A stretch of DNA of 64,000 nucleotides from Calonectria ilicicola (lineage: Eukaryota > Ascomycota > Sordariomycetes > Hypocreales > Nectriaceae), in NCBI GenBank assembly GCA_020809705.1, contig CP085827.1, positions 7,456,001 to 7,520,000 on the forward strand, read 5' to 3'. Positions 1 through 13,060 of this stretch are shown piece after piece; position 1 is the stretch's first letter, and each line of letters begins with the position of its first letter. The notes under the pieces are model-generated. The model worked only from the letters and a program-made list of their open reading frames with translations, was not told the DNA's origin and searched no databases. The translations under genes were made by a program, and so were the position numbers.

Positions 1-2680
1 TTTTCCTATCCAGATTTAGAATTTCAGGTCATTAGGTGCAACCGAATATTGATCGCAATTTTATTACATATGACGCACCGCAAGATTAAGCACTACAAGC
101 TCACATGTTTCCCTACAAGACCGTTAATGAGAGATTCCCACACCTCGAACCTCAAATACTTCCGATTTATCTCCCTGTCACATAGAAAGAGGACCTTTTT
201 CCTAGGTGCAAAGATCAGTTACCGCTAAGGCAAAAGATCAAGCAATGAATGCAGTTACCGCATTCATTGGGTCCAGTACATCTGATTATAACAGTACCTG
301 TGCGGTCCCCGCACAGCGCCTTGTTACACTCCCTTGATCATCAATAACTTTACATAAATCGATTTAATAGCACAGGAATGTATTGGAGAGCACATTGAAG
401 TATATGTAAATTACTAAGCCTGCGGCAGTACTTTGACGCCTGCCATACGAGACGGGCCTGGATAGGAAAGGAATTATTATTATTCATAAACTCTACGTGA
501 ATCTATATCACGCGACTTTCTTGTTGTATTGATTCTATTTACACAACGAAAATTCTGATTACTCTCCATCTTCTAAGTTGTTTATGGGCACTGCCCAGTT
601 GGAGGTATTGGGGGTCAATCAATACCAACAGCACAGGAATATTAAATTAAAATGGTCAGTCCCATCCTTGGTAATGACAGTTCTTAAAATAGAAAAGTGT
701 AGAACGCGTGTAACTAATATGTAGATTTTGAACCTCAGCAACAGATGAATCAACGGACACGGAGCTGGTGGGAATCAGGCCCATGCGAGTATGTTAATCC
801 GATAAGTCGTAAGCCTCACTGCCGAGCGACTACCTGCATCTTGAATCCTCCAAATTTGCAGCAGCATGAGGCCTAATTTCCACAAGATCGTCAAAGGCCC
901 CGGTCTCTAAGCTCGCTCTCGCTTATTTGAATCCATCGTGAAATACTTTCGTACAGCAATCCATTGCCATTGAATTTTATTTATAGGGGGCTGACAGGAC
1001 GTGGCGCAGAGGCTGCAGAAGTCAGCTCGCTTCAGTGGTCCCCACGATAAGCAGGCACTACCGTGGGATCTGGACCCCTGGCAATACACAAATGTTTCTT
1101 GCCGCTTCAAGCTAGCGCTGCACATATTGGCAATTACATATAGCGAAAAATCAGGGTAGAGATGAATCCTTCCATTATTCCTTTGAGAGTTGCTTCTACG
1201 AAAAAAAAAAAAAATCAGTGCAGAGCATGGCGAGACAAGACGAATGGGAAAGAGCCTAGCACAAGGAAACATGGTTTTTCTTTTATGGCTATCTAAAGCA
1301 AAAGAAATACCGCTACGCATTAAATTCATTCCAAGTCACCAATCGTCGGATTCGTGTTTTCGCATGTTTAATGATGAACGGCTCCTCGTTAGCCGGGCGC
1401 ATTTGAATGTGGCATAGCAGTCTAAAATGGTTAGCGCCAAGCCTGCGGAGTCAACAATGGAACATGGATTGCAGTCAGTTGTCCCATAACACTTCGTAAT
1501 GTCTCATTTCATGTGTACATCTCCGCGCCCGATCTCCGTTGCAGATTCCCTGCATGGGTAAGGGTCCCCTGTCCATGTTGGAAGGCTGCCAACAGGGGTG
1601 CATCTAAAAAGCCCGTTTCTGGTGAGTTCAGTTCTTAAGAGCCAGGTTTACAACATGGACTTGTCTCACAAATGAATAAACTGGATGAGGAGCGGTCCGG
1701 GTAATACAATTACCATATATACCTAGGCAAGATGATATAGCACGAAAGTTTAACAAATTGAAACCTGAAGAAACGAACTAGGATCCCCAACATCGGTCAA
1801 TTTGTTTTTTTTTTTGTAGCTTGAATGGTACGATCATCACTTGGCAACAAAGAGGACGAATAATACGCCATTTCTTGGCGCTTTACGTCGAGTAGTTTAT
1901 CCCCTCAATTGTTGGTCACATTACGACAAAATAATTGACAAGTCGAAATGCATGCCCCGGTTCGGTTGGAATACCTCATAACGAATGGTGATCGTTTGAT
2001 TTTAGATGGGGCCAAATCTACCGTGTTCTGGGTATTTTTATCGTACCTTCCTGTTCCTGTCTCCATGTCAATATGAAAATGATTATCCTGGAAAGTGTGA
2101 GTTCCAATGCCCGGTCTCTCTGTGTCGTTTTTCTGTGGTGCATATTCACATCGAGGATTGCAGCTGACATGGACGGAGTACAAGCTTTGGCTCCAGTGGG
2201 GTGTTCATCTCCTGTAATTTAGCGTGAATAACCCCTGCAACTACCCTGCTACCTTAGTCATGCACGAGATCCAATTGTGGGGCCAAGGCTGACGACATAA
2301 TTTTCGTCTTTTGGTTCGTAAAACACCAAAAATGTCAAGGCAAAAGAAATCACTACGCCTGGGGGTCTCAAAGGATCGCCTAAAAAGTAATCTATATTAA
2401 ATGCAAATTCATAGTGCCTATTCAGATAAAGTGGTTAAACAAATATGTACAAGGAATGCTACTCGTAGGAAATTCTAGATGCGGCGGATCTATACGTGTT
2501 CTGTTTCGGCGTGAAACCATTATAATCTTGATGCGAGGAGAGAACCAGCTTCATCGCTACCAAGACCGATGACAAAGGAAACCTCCCAGAATGTACAATG
2601 AACCTTGCGTGTGAGCATGTGTGAGCGTGAGTGAGATACGAAAAAACAAGAGAGAGTAGAGCCGTGACAAATGATGAAGC
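1..2680. other. Gene-poor flank left of the cluster
   Basis: I see no convincing gene here. The open frames are short, have no recognisable motif and lack typical codon use. The stretch is AT-rich with homopolymer runs (A-run near 1200, T-run near 1807). The last 150-200 bases probably include the 3' untranslated region of the minus-strand starter NRPS that ends at 2681. Confidence 0.6.
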
Positions 2681-5139
2681 TTATGCGGCAAGGCGCACAG
2701 ATAATGAAGCGATGGTAGGGTGCTGAAGAAGATCCGCCACAGTGATGGCCATACCATATTCTCCAGCAGCAGCGGCCACCTTCATGGCGAGGATGGAGTT
2801 GCCACCAATGCGGAGGAAGTGGTCGTGGATGCCGATGCCAGATGCTTGGACACCAAGAACTGAGGCCCAAACGGCTTGAAGGCGCTGCTCTCGGTCGTTG
2901 GTTGGGCTGACCTTGTCATCTTCATTCACTCCCTGCAGAGCAGAGACCTTGCTTTCCAGGATTGTTGGAGCAAGTTGCCTCAGAATCTTGCGGTCGGTCT
3001 TTCCCGAGATGGTCAGGGGGATACGGTTGATGGGGATGAAAATTTCTGGCACCATGTAAATGGGTGCAGCTTTAGACAGAGCAGCTGTGACAGAGGCACG
3101 TGTGTTCTGAACAAAAGAGATGGCGGCCTCATCGAGGGCCACAGCCTGGTTAGCAGTGGCTTTGTCACCCCTGCCAGCAGAAGGAGCAACAAATGCAGCC
3201 AGTGTCTTGCGGGCCTCGGGGCCAATCTCAACGACCTCTGCAACCACGTCAACAGAGGGGAGGGCCTGGCGCAGATGGTGCTCAACCTCACCAAGCTCAA
3301 TTCGCTGTCCACGAAGCTTGGACTGTGTGTCCTTGCGGCCGTGCAGACTGATGGAGCCATCGGCGTTGTAGTAGCCAAGATCGCCGGTGAGGTAGAGACG
3401 TCCGTACTCCTGGCTGGCAAGCATCTGCTGTCGCCACGTAGGGGGAGCAACAAATCTAGGCTTGCCCTGCTGCTGACCGATGTAACCGAGAGCAACACCA
3501 TAGCTCTCAACCATGACCTCACCAACGGCACCGAAGGGGAGTAGAGTGTTGTGGTTGTCAGGGTGGACGATCCACATACGAGCTCCAGTGGTGGGGCCGA
3601 TGTTGCAAGGGTTGCTGTCCATGTGCAGGGGTTCCGTGGCCGTGTCCCAAAGGCTAGACTCAGTCATGCCCCACGTGTTAATGAGGTTGACCTTGTCACA
3701 AAGGCTCTGAAGGGTGTCTCTGTCCATGGGCTCACCTCCCAGCATCAGGTACTTGAGAGTGGGGGCGTGCTCGGGTTTCAGTTGGCTAGCAACGGAAGGT
3801 GTGAGGAAGGCGTGGGTAGCCTCCAGAGCCTGAATTTCCTTGTTGAGATCATTCAATCTCCCGGCCTCCGAGGGAATGCAAACACAACCACCAGCATAGA
3901 GAGTGGCAAAGATCTCAGAAACACTAACGTCAAAGCTAGGGGAGACAAACTGAAGGCATCTTGTCTCCTCGTCCATGTGCATAGGACCAAGCAGGTCAAC
4001 TGCACCAGTGCAGATGGCAGCGTGGTCGTGCATGACACCCTTAGGTGTACCAGTGCTTCCCGAAGTGAAGAAGCAAGTGGCCAGGCCAGATGGGCGGTTT
4101 ACGGGAACGAACTTGCGGTTAGAGGGTTGCATGCAAATCTCCTGCATGTTCTTGATGCAGTAGACTGCAGGGTTGATCTTACGTCTGCTCTTTGGGGGAA
4201 GATTTGTGAAGTAGGCCTTGGCAGAAATTTGCATGAGAATGCTGTTGATGCGGGTAGGAGGCATCTTGGGGTCCATGGGCACATAAACACCACCAGCCTT
4301 CAGGATACCAATGAGAACAACAGTGTTCCAGAACGACTTCTCCATCACTGAGGGGATGAAGTCGCCCTCCCTTACACCCATGAGACGAAGGAAGTTGGCA
4401 ATCTTGTTTGAGTACTCATCGAGCTTCTGGTAGGTGAGGCTGCCATCCCAAGCGCAGACAGCAGAGGCAAATGGTCTGGACTTGGCGTGCGCCATGACTA
4501 CTTGGTGAAAAGCTTCATTTTGCTTAGTGAGGGCCTGCTTGTTGTATCGCTCATACGACTTGAGGTCGTTCCAGTTGATAAGGTTCAGCTCATTGACTCG
4601 GCGGCCAGCGTCGAGTGAGCCAGAGCAAAATCCTTGCCAGACGGTAGAAAAAGCGTTGAGGAGGGCACGAGCAGTTTCCCTGTTGCCGGGGTTGGGCTGA
4701 ACTACATGAGCCATGAAGTTGCCCAGGCCCTGGGTGAGTACCAAGATGTACTTGGTCTAGAAAATTGGTCAGCGCAAAGGGGATCTACGGTAGAGAGGAA
4801 GAAAAGACATACCTCATCGCTAACTTTGGGAATTGCTAATCCGGAGCGTGTGATGGCGATGTAGAAAGGATCTTCTGTCTTGGTCTGCTCCGACACGGCC
4901 GGAAGCCCCTTGGGGGCAAACAAGTCACCGAGAGTTGTGGTCTCGGCGAAGTCGACTAATCGGCGGCTGAGATCCCATCGTCCTTCACGCTCCTGAAGGC
5001 AGTGGAGTGTCCATCCGTTGGAGTTGAAGTAAAGTTGAACTACGCTCGCCCAAATAGCATGGCTAACGCGTTCAAGGTCGTCGAGTTTTCCATTAAGGAC
5101 AATTCTGTCCGTTTCGGCGTAATAGTCTAGCGAAGGCAT
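2681..5139 (-). CDS. Stand-alone A-T starter NRPS (NRPS9-type)
   Basis: Two exons (5139-4813 and 4756-2681; 56-bp GTATGT...CTAG intron) give 800 residues. The first ~170 residues resemble the C-terminal part of a condensation domain. A complete adenylation domain follows: A3 SGSTGTPKG near residue 337, A5 WGMTES near 465, an A8 with RGQRIELGEVE, and A10 ending SGKTDRK. It ends with a carrier domain whose core is GGNS rather than GGDS (pantetheine serine S763). There is no complete C, E, TE or R domain, so it can only activate and carry one acyl unit. I infer that it loads the first unit of the peptide and delivers it in trans to the large NRPS, as NRPS9 does for GABA or guanidinoacetate in fusaoctaxin synthesis. 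The start at 5139 was chosen because the longer frame to 5208 runs through an apparent intron acceptor. Substrate is unproven. Confidence 0.85.
4757..4812 (-). other. Intron of the starter NRPS
   Basis: GTATGT donor and CTAG acceptor on the minus strand, 56 bp. Removal joins VSDE to TKYI in frame and links the N-terminal remnant to the adenylation domain. Confidence 0.85.
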
Positions 5140-5666
5140 TCTGAAGAAGAGGTTGCACTGCAACGAAACAAAAAAGAGTGTGTGATGAATCTCCTTGACT
5201 AAAATCAAACGAATCTCTGGAGCTCTCCGGACGTTATATGTCGTCTGAAGTTGCGGAAGTCTAAAACATACCGTCTAGAAACACGCCCAGCCGTGAGCCG
5301 CAGACGTATTTCAAAACCGACCGGAAGTGACGGTGCATGGGGGAGCCTGGATTATGCTGCCAAGGACATTCCTAAGGTTTATGCAGAGTCATCTGCTGAA
5401 TCCAAATGATCCCTGGTAGATGCCATTTAGAGTGTGGTCTGACCAGGCCGGCAGCCTGCCATATGCAGAGTCAGCATGCAAGGTCACCAAGATCCTTGCT
5501 AGAACCGCGTGACGATGTGGTGCTAGCAGGCCCACAGACGCGTTCCTGCAGTTCCTCGGGGGGCTGACGGCTACTAGCGCGGCCCACACCACCATCACCA
5601 AGAGCTCGGAGTGCGCGAAACTCTAAGGATTGCCTCACCTCTGGACAAGATATAGAATCCTTCGGT

Positions 5667-5860
5667 TTCTGGAAAACATACTATTCCAGCTAGGATCTGG
5701 CCAAAGTTTCAGCTATCCGTGTCAGACCAGTCACCTGCATTCTGGAAGCTGTACGATTCGAGCTAGCTTCTTGTCAAGGTTCACCCATCTGGTGCCATGC
5801 GGTCATCCGGATTCTGGAAACCGGTTCTTTTGGGTTAGGCAGTTCGGGATCGGGACGACA
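5667..5860. repeat. Diverged ~72-bp tandem repeat, three units
   Basis: Three units begin with TTCTGGAA at 5667, 5740 and 5812 (spacing 73 and 72 bp). Units 1 and 2 match in blocks along their length (TAC, ATTC, AGCTAG, TCT, CAA, GTT), and the third is more decayed. The array lies 530-720 bp upstream of the starter NRPS start codon. Confidence 0.55.
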
Positions 5861-6087
5861 TGAAACACCAGGCTGCTGCCGCAGTCGTCCGACCCGAAGC
5901 ACGGTTCAGGAAATTCGTATCAGATATAAGGATCAGCGGGTAGCTTACTCATTCAGTGTAAGTAACGTGAATTAAGGATTTAATATAACCGTATTGAGAT
6001 TTGGAATCCATCTGGAACATATCTCATCGAGGTCACTACGTCATAATACCATCGATTCTATCTTAAATCATGTCTTGCCGCTGCCAT

Positions 6088-6146
6088 GCCAGCGGCCGCT
6101 GTCAGCGGGCGTATGTCAGCGGAGGTTGTCAGCGGCCACCGCCAGC
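6088..6146. repeat. 13-bp tandem repeat with G[TC]CAGCGG core
   Basis: The core G[TC]CAGCGG occurs at 6088, 6101, 6115 and 6128, with a partial fifth copy at 6141. Spacing is 13-14 bp and orientation is constant. Several NotI/EagI-like GCGGCC strings sit inside. Function is unknown. Confidence 0.7.
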
Positions 6147-6904
6147 ATCTCAATCCGTCTCCAGAATAGAACATTTGAAGCCAAGGGCATTGCTTCGCCC
6201 CCTCCTTAATCCGAGGCTGATCAATCAATCCTTAGGTAGAATCCAGCAAATCCTTAGTTCTATAATTAGTTTGCCAGCTCACGCAGCTGCTGATTATCAT
6301 CTCCAGAATATCGTGAGATGTTTCATGTCCTAGATGGCCCTACTGGCTTGGTGTCGTGGGGAAAATTCCATCCTGCGTAGAGTCTCCCCCAGAGATCCAC
6401 AAGCAGACCCTTTGTAGACAGATCCCACACACGCGACCCATTCCATACAGGGGCCAGCTTTCGTCTTTACAGCTTGGAATAGCTATCTGTTGCTGTGCCT
6501 AACCATCCTATCTCCGGTCTTCGCCGCGGGGCGCCCACGTTTCCACATTTAGTGCGCAAGTTCAGCCCAGAGGTCACTGTGCCTAAATAGGAAGGAAGCT
6601 ATACCACTGGAATTGCAGGCAGCAGCCCTTGTAGATCTACTAAAAATGGAGGCGCACAATTACAACATCACCCACCACTAAGTCACAACGTCTTCAGAGG
6701 CGGGGATGGAAGAAAAATAAACGTAAAATTAAATAAAAAAGAGTAGTATGTATTGACGACATGCTAATTCAGGTCGACTCCCATTCATCAGTTCAAGTGA
6801 AATACCCATGTACCCAGTTCTATATATCATACAAGTTGAAAATGCACAAATGGAAATTAAAGAGTGTAAAAAGTATCATCAGACCCCAGACGCTAGCCTC
6901 CAAA

Positions 6905-9900
6905 TCATTCACGACCAGCCTTCTGAATTGCCCAAAGTTCTCCGAAGCGGGTGCCCGCAGTCTGCACTAGGTCTGAGGGAGAGCCCGTTTCAACCACATG
7001 TCCAGCATCCATGACGACCACAGTGTCAAAGAAGTCCATCACCATGTCTAGACGATGAGACACCATGACAATCGTGTACTCAGAAAATTCTTCCTTGATG
7101 ATCTCCTGCATGATTCTGTCTGTGGCGTAATCGACGTTTGAACTGACCTCATCAAGTAACAGAATACCGCCAGTTCGCCCCCCACAGAGCCTATCCTTGA
7201 CTCTGCGACGCAAGATTGCTCGACCAAGACTGAAGAGTTGTTTTTGCCCAGCACTTAGGTCATCAGCATTCATACCAGAATCAATCGATCCAAGTTCATT
7301 CATAAATTCAGTTAGTTGAACCGCCTCCAATACAGCAAGACACTCTTCGTTGGTAGCGAGGTTAAACGGATCCAAGTTGTCTTTGACCGAACTTCCATCA
7401 GGAAGGAACACGGCATCCTGCGGAACCGCAATGAGGCGACGACGTAATGTTTCACGGTCAATGGTGTGTAGAGGAATGCCGTCCATTTCCATATTCTTAG
7501 AACATGATGGCAAGGGATCAAGTAGACGAAGGAGGAGAAGAATAAGTGAGGATTTGCCACTGTGCCATATTAGATGAGTTTAATTAACGAGGTGAATGTA
7601 AGAAGTAATTCCAACGTACCTGCCCGTTCTGCCGCACAGCGCAACTTTTTGGCCTGGTTTAATGGACATGGTTAGATCTCTCAAGGCGAGCTTGACCGGA
7701 GGCTCAGGACCGAGCGTGTCCTCGCTATTGTTGGTGACAGCACTATGACAGATTTAGTTAGCATATTTTCATAACCATCATTTGGAAGGAATTGTTGAGA
7801 GGGAACATACCCGTATGAGCCAGATACGTTATTAAGCACAATCGAACCGTGTTTTGGCCATTCTTCTGAGGGAGTCTGATCCTCGCCTTCCAATTTCTCG
7901 GGCTTGACTGTGTCTGAAAATGTCTGGATTCGGGAGACAGCACCAATAGATGTCTCCACTGATGTGTAGTGCTGGATGACAGTGGAAATCGTCTCTCCCC
8001 ACGTCATGAGCGTAAGCATAGAAGCACCAGCAAACCCTGAATTACCCTTCAGTTGGGTTGCCAGAGTTACAACAACGACAGCAAGGACCATAACGGTGAG
8101 ATGCATCATGAACGTCAACCAGTGCTGGATAGCAGCCAGGAGATATGCAGGACGCTGTGAGTAGTCAAGAAGTTCGTGATTGAGTGTAACTTCGTAAGGC
8201 ACCCAGTTGAAAGCACGAATAGTAGCGATACCTTTCATGGTATCCATGAAATGGGCACTAGGTCATTATTAGTGACATGAAAAGGAAATTTATCTAAGGT
8301 GAACTTACTATAAAGGACTCTTAGCTTCCAAATCCAATAATCGAAGTTGTCTAGAAGTTCGAAGGTAGAACTTCTGCACTGTATAAAGAATAAGAAGAAG
8401 CGGAGGATAAGTAATAGCCACAAAAGGTGATCCAGTAGCCACAACAGCGGCCATGGCGATAGAATCAGTACCCTGCGTCAATACATTAAGCAGAGCCATC
8501 GGCAGATCACCATCAATCAAGGTCATATCCTGCGAGAAGAGATTTGTGACGACACCAATATCTGTTGTAGTGAAGAACCGAAGAGGTGCATTGATGACGG
8601 TCGTAAGGGCCTGCTGATGAAGCGTAGTACCTGACTCGGTCGTCATCCAAATAATGACGCACACACAGCAAATAAAGATGCAAATAATCTGCAAGGATCG
8701 TGACAGGGCATATATTCCGAGATAAAACGTCTTAGTCTTCCCAAACGAGTCGGCCGCCCAGTATCTCATCCAAATTGTGGGGAAGTTGTGGCAAACAGCG
8801 AAAAGGATGGCCATCACCAAACTCAAAACAGCGGCTGCTATGCTCATAGTACGGAGGTAGTGCTTGTAAACTGTAGTGTCACCGTTTAATCGTGCCTGTG
8901 CTTCAAGTTCATTTTCCACAGTTGCTGCGCGTGCCTGCCTAGGACCTTGGGTTCGTCCCTTGGTCTCAGTAGGCGCTTGTTCCTCATGCTCCTGCTCTGT
9001 TTCGGAAACACCAAGGTTGGCGACATAATTGCCTTTCTGCATTAGATCGGCAAAGTTACCGTCCTCAATCAACGTTCCATCCTTTCCAAGAGCAATGATA
9101 TAGTCAGAAAGAGGAAGATACTGAACTGAGTGTGTGACAAGCACGACCGTGGCGCCGCGCTGACGAGCAAGGCCTTTGGGACCAAATACACGCCTAAAGA
9201 CCTCACCAGCTGTATCGTTATCCAAGCCACTCAAGATGTCGTCGATAATGAGGAAGTCGGAATCGAGATACATGGCTCGGGCAAGAGATACTCGCTGCTT
9301 TTGACCACCACTCAACATAATACCGTTGCTTCCAATCTTGGTCTCGTCGCCCTCGGCAAGAATTGAGAGATCCGTCCTCAACATGCAAGCGTCGATAACG
9401 TCTTCATATCTCCTATGATTGAATTGCGAGTGGCCGATAATGTTTTGTTTAATCGTGCCGTTAGACAAGAAGGGGGATTGTTCACAATAACCGATGGGCG
9501 TGTTGGCCGCGGGCATAATTATCTGTCCGTTCTTGAAAGGGACCTCGCCCAAAAAGGCTTTGCAAAGAGTTGACTTTCCGGAAGCAACAGGACCAACAAT
9601 CATGGTAACTTTTGATGAAGGAATCTTGACTGTGATGTTATGTAGAGTCATTCTCTCAACAGCCCAGCCAAAGCTGGCATCCCAAACGGTGATGCCTGGC
9701 CCGGATCGTTTCTGGAGTCTGGGCTTGAGCTTATCCATTTTAATTGTTTCCAGGAGTGCCTTCTCATCTACATCGAGCGGTACATCATGCAGACTTTCAC
9801 CGTCCGGGCCATGGCTGGGCTCTGGCTGGCTCGTCTCTCGGAAGTCTTCGCGAGGAGGAGCTTCCAAAAATTCTTGGATACGGCCAAAACAGGTAAAGCC

Positions 9901-11588
9901 AGCAACAATCTGAGGGACATATTGGAATAGTTGGCCCAAAGGAGAGGTCAAGAGAATGATGTAAGACATGGCCGTATACATTTTTGTTGTTGTCAAGCTT
10001 ACGCCAGTGAAGGCAAAAGTAACAACGGGTCCCATGGCATCAGGGATGAAAGCAGTCGTGGCGGCAAAGATCATGAGCCAGCGGAACTGGTTTCCAATTC
10101 GAATTTCCTCAACACGCATTTTTTGGATAAATTCACCAACAGGCGCAGTGATACCAGAGATTCGGAGCCCCTTCATGTTCGAGATGACGTTCGACGTGAG
10201 ACCAACACGCTTTTCAATCTGACTCATCCAGCGACTCTGGGTTTCTCCACTGTACATAGCGCAAAGCATTGTTACGAAGACAGAACCCAGAATGACAACG
10301 ATGGGCGACACGAAGGCAGTACCAACTTCATTCTTCAGTAGCCAACAACCAATGCCGACCTCAATCAAATTAGCCCAGAATTCGTGAAGGCCGTGGAATC
10401 CACGAATAATGCGCTCAATATCAGTACTCATAAGCGTCAGGGAGGCCGAATTACTGGCATCTGATATTTTAGCCTTGGCGGTCTTCTGGTAGATCACAGC
10501 AACTAGACAACCGCGAGCGCTGTACAAAGTCCTCTGATGATAATACCAGTAGAGACCATCTGATACGGCGATTCCTCCATATGCAAACGCAGCCGCTCCA
10601 ATAAGACCGTAACCCGTGTTGCGTACAAGAGGTGTATGGCTGAGCCATTCGAGGAGGGCGTGTAAAAACAGAGGCTGGCTATAGGTGAATGCAATTTTGA
10701 AAATTCGCGGCCCAACTGGGAGCAAAAGCTGAATGGCAAGAGTCTTGGCGGTTGCAGTTGCAAGACCAAACTTTTTTCCATTAGTCGGGCTTTTAGCGAG
10801 ATAGCCGAGGAGCCTCTTCTCCAACACACTACTCTGCATTCTTTGGTCGAGTGGAAAGAGATCGTCAATTGTCATGACACTGTTGAATCCCTGAATGAAA
10901 AGGTGGTTCAACCAGGCGTAAACTCCAAGGTTAAAGAAACCACTCGATTCTTCTGGGCTATGCTCAGTGCGATCCCACTTTAACCATTTATCCTTCTTCA
11001 TCGATTCAAGAATCAAGAGAACGAACTTCAAAGCCAAGGCTGACGTGAACAGGCGGACGTATTGATAGGATGCTGAAGAGTCGGCAACGAGCCAATTGGT
11101 TCTGGTTTGAACAACGTCTAGCATCAGCTGGAGCGCTAAGAATACACCGATCAATCCAGATGGTCGAGGGGCTCTAGAGTGTTCGACGTATGAGAGAATG
11201 AGCATGAGAACACTAGAGATGAAGCTAGTGGCGGCCGCAGCGAGGGCAAATCTATCGTATTCCTTGGAGGATTTGGTGACAATCACCATTGCGAGTTGAA
11301 GTGCTGCGATCAGCGCGATAAAGAACTATTTTCAGATTAGAGGGTATGCAGCATTTGGAGATTTGAGAAGCCTTATACCAATTTCGACCATTGGAGCAAG
11401 GCGCCAGTGACAAAGCGAACACGCCGAGCCAGCCATATTACGCGCAGAATTGCCACGAGACTAAAGATTCCAGCAGGCAAGATGGTCATAATAATGCGCT
11501 CGAATCGGAGCGTAAAATCAAAGTCACCACGACATCCTTTGACAGAGGGCCCAAATGAATGGTCATTGAGGCATGTTGAATTAGACAT
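6905..11588 (-). CDS. Full-length ABCC-type exporter
   Basis: Five exons (11588-11379, 11325-8309, 8257-7811, 7742-7620, 7559-6905) join without frame conflict into 1,483 residues. The layout is that of an ABCC (multidrug-resistance-protein-like) transporter: an N-terminal hydrophobic region, TMD1, NBD1, a charged linker, TMD2, NBD2. NBD1 has Walker A GPVASGKST (~646), signature LSGGQKQ (~740) and Walker B FLIIDD (~757). NBD2 has Walker A GRTGSGKSS spanning the exon 4/5 junction (~1266), the variant signature LSAGQKQ (~1365) and Walker B ILLLDE (~1396). All key nucleotide-binding residues are present, so it should be active at a membrane. Its position between the starter NRPS and the PLP enzyme suggests product export or self-protection. 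The start was chosen at the MSNSTCLND frame, typical of this fungal subfamily. Confidence 0.93.
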
Positions 11589-13060
11589 TGCAGAGCGGCG
11601 CCGAGTCCTTTGCAAGACACGACGTTTTGGGAAACAACAATAGCAACAGCGATAGCGACAGCAAGAAAACCAGTGGATCAATGGAGTCTTTTGGACGACA
11701 TTTGGCTCGCAGTTGGAGCTTGATCGGTACGTCAGGCCAGGCACGTCAGGGGCCGGGCCGCTTTTAAATACGGGTACACTAACAGAGGAACAGCGCAGGA
11801 GGGGAAGAGTGGGCTGGAGGAGGAGCGAGCGCCCTAGTCCGGATGAGACGGGACGGGGAATGGCTGGCCGCTGAGTTAAGATGGATATGAAGGTTCCAGG
11901 CACTCGAGGGATGCGAGCATAGGCAATGTCAGGAAATGAGACGTGTGTCGCGTACAAGCCCGGGGCTGTGCTGTTCCATCGTAAGCTAGCAAATCCCTGC
12001 AGCTTACCCCTGTTGTGGTGTAGGGATCAAGGGGTCCTGTCAAGGTTAAGCTCACCCCCCCTTTTTCGAAGAAATCCGGACGTTTATGGTCAGATGGCTC
12101 GGGCATATGATTGGCCCGCAATGTCGCTTAAGTAATCTATCTGAATGAAACCAAAGATCGAAATCGATGAAGGGAATACATAAGGCTGAGAATTCAGATG
12201 ATGAATGCAATTGTGGAGAATGAATGGAAAAGACGTCGATCACGGGAGCGTCCATTCTATTTCTGCATGTTTTTCCTACGGCCTTTTCACAAACCCGTTC
12301 ATTTCAAGTTCATAAGTTGGTCATTCCCTAATAATCAACCACCTATTTCTGGCACACGCCAAAAGAGTCATATCAAGAATGCCTAAGTATTTCTATATTT
12401 ATATTAAAAAAAAACCCCCGCATTCCTAAAAGCACTTCAATCATAGTCGTTTGACTCCATTATGCATGCACTATGCCACTCAAGACTACCAGAGGCGCAA
12501 AATGCCAACGCTTACCCTATACACATTTTGAGCATCTGTCAATGATGTCAAAAATAGCTTGGTCGATGGGTGGCTGAGCTTTGGCGATGTGCACGATGCC
12601 TGGTACTCAAAAGCCAGCCACATGACCATAAAACTCACTTAAGCTCGTGGTACAGTCAAGATGCCCTGGGTCACTCGGCAATGGCCGTTGAGATGAGGTC
12701 CGACCATCGAATGTGGGCATGTACCCTCGTACTGAGCCACTATGAGACCCCTGTGATCACGTCTCACTCTGATCCTTTCGGTTGCGGCACGCAAAAGTAC
12801 AAATAAACGAAAGCGAGGCCTCTCGTTCCACAGAATACTTTTCTGGTCAGCAGAGAATGCCTTACCAACGCAGTTCAACCTTGCGATGTCGAATTCGACA
12901 ACCAGATCCACCATGTCTTGATTTAAAAACCAAGATGTCATTGTTCAATTATGAAAAGTCACATACACATGGGTATTTTAACTTCGAGTCTTAAATTACA
13001 TGCTGGATCTCATTTTCATTATATTTTCTATTTCAATTTCTCATTTCTAGATGAGGGACT
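11589..13060. other. ABC transporter upstream region
   Basis: No gene seen. The 370 bp right of the transporter start form its likely promoter, with two ACGTCAGG elements at 11729 and 11742. The rest, up to the stop codon of the PLP enzyme at 13061, is unremarkable AT-rich DNA with only short random frames. Confidence 0.55.
11729..11754. promoter_or_regulatory. Paired ACGTCAGG elements upstream of the ABC gene
   Basis: TACGTCAGGCC at 11729 and CACGTCAGGGGCC at 11742 form a direct pair about 140-165 bp upstream of the transporter start codon. The core is TGACGT on the gene strand, the half-site type that bZIP proteins bind. The same core occurs twice in the 14.5-15.7 kb divergent promoter. 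Confidence 0.4.

Larger units (their letters stand above)
5140..6904. other. Starter NRPS upstream region
   Basis: Intergenic stretch between the 5' end of the starter NRPS and the 3' end of the ABC transporter gene, both minus strand. I see no gene. It holds two small diverged tandem arrays, at 5667-5860 and 6088-6146, listed separately. The bases just right of 5139 probably contain the promoter, and a GTATGT/GCAG pair near 5272-5162 could be a 5' leader intron. Confidence 0.55.

Noticed and set aside
907..2183. Short frames of 75-140 codons on both strands at the left end
   Set aside because: No motif, odd composition, overlapping frames and homopolymer runs; they look like chance frames in intergenic DNA.
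2876..4351. Plus-strand frames of 222 and 266 codons
   Set aside because: They are shadows antisense to the starter NRPS adenylation domain, whose motifs are clear on the minus strand.
5162..5272. An extra 5' exon for the starter NRPS, with GTATGT donor at 5272 and GCAG acceptor near 5162
   Set aside because: The only ATG-led upstream frame joins out of frame and meets a stop, so at most it is a leader intron in the untranslated region.
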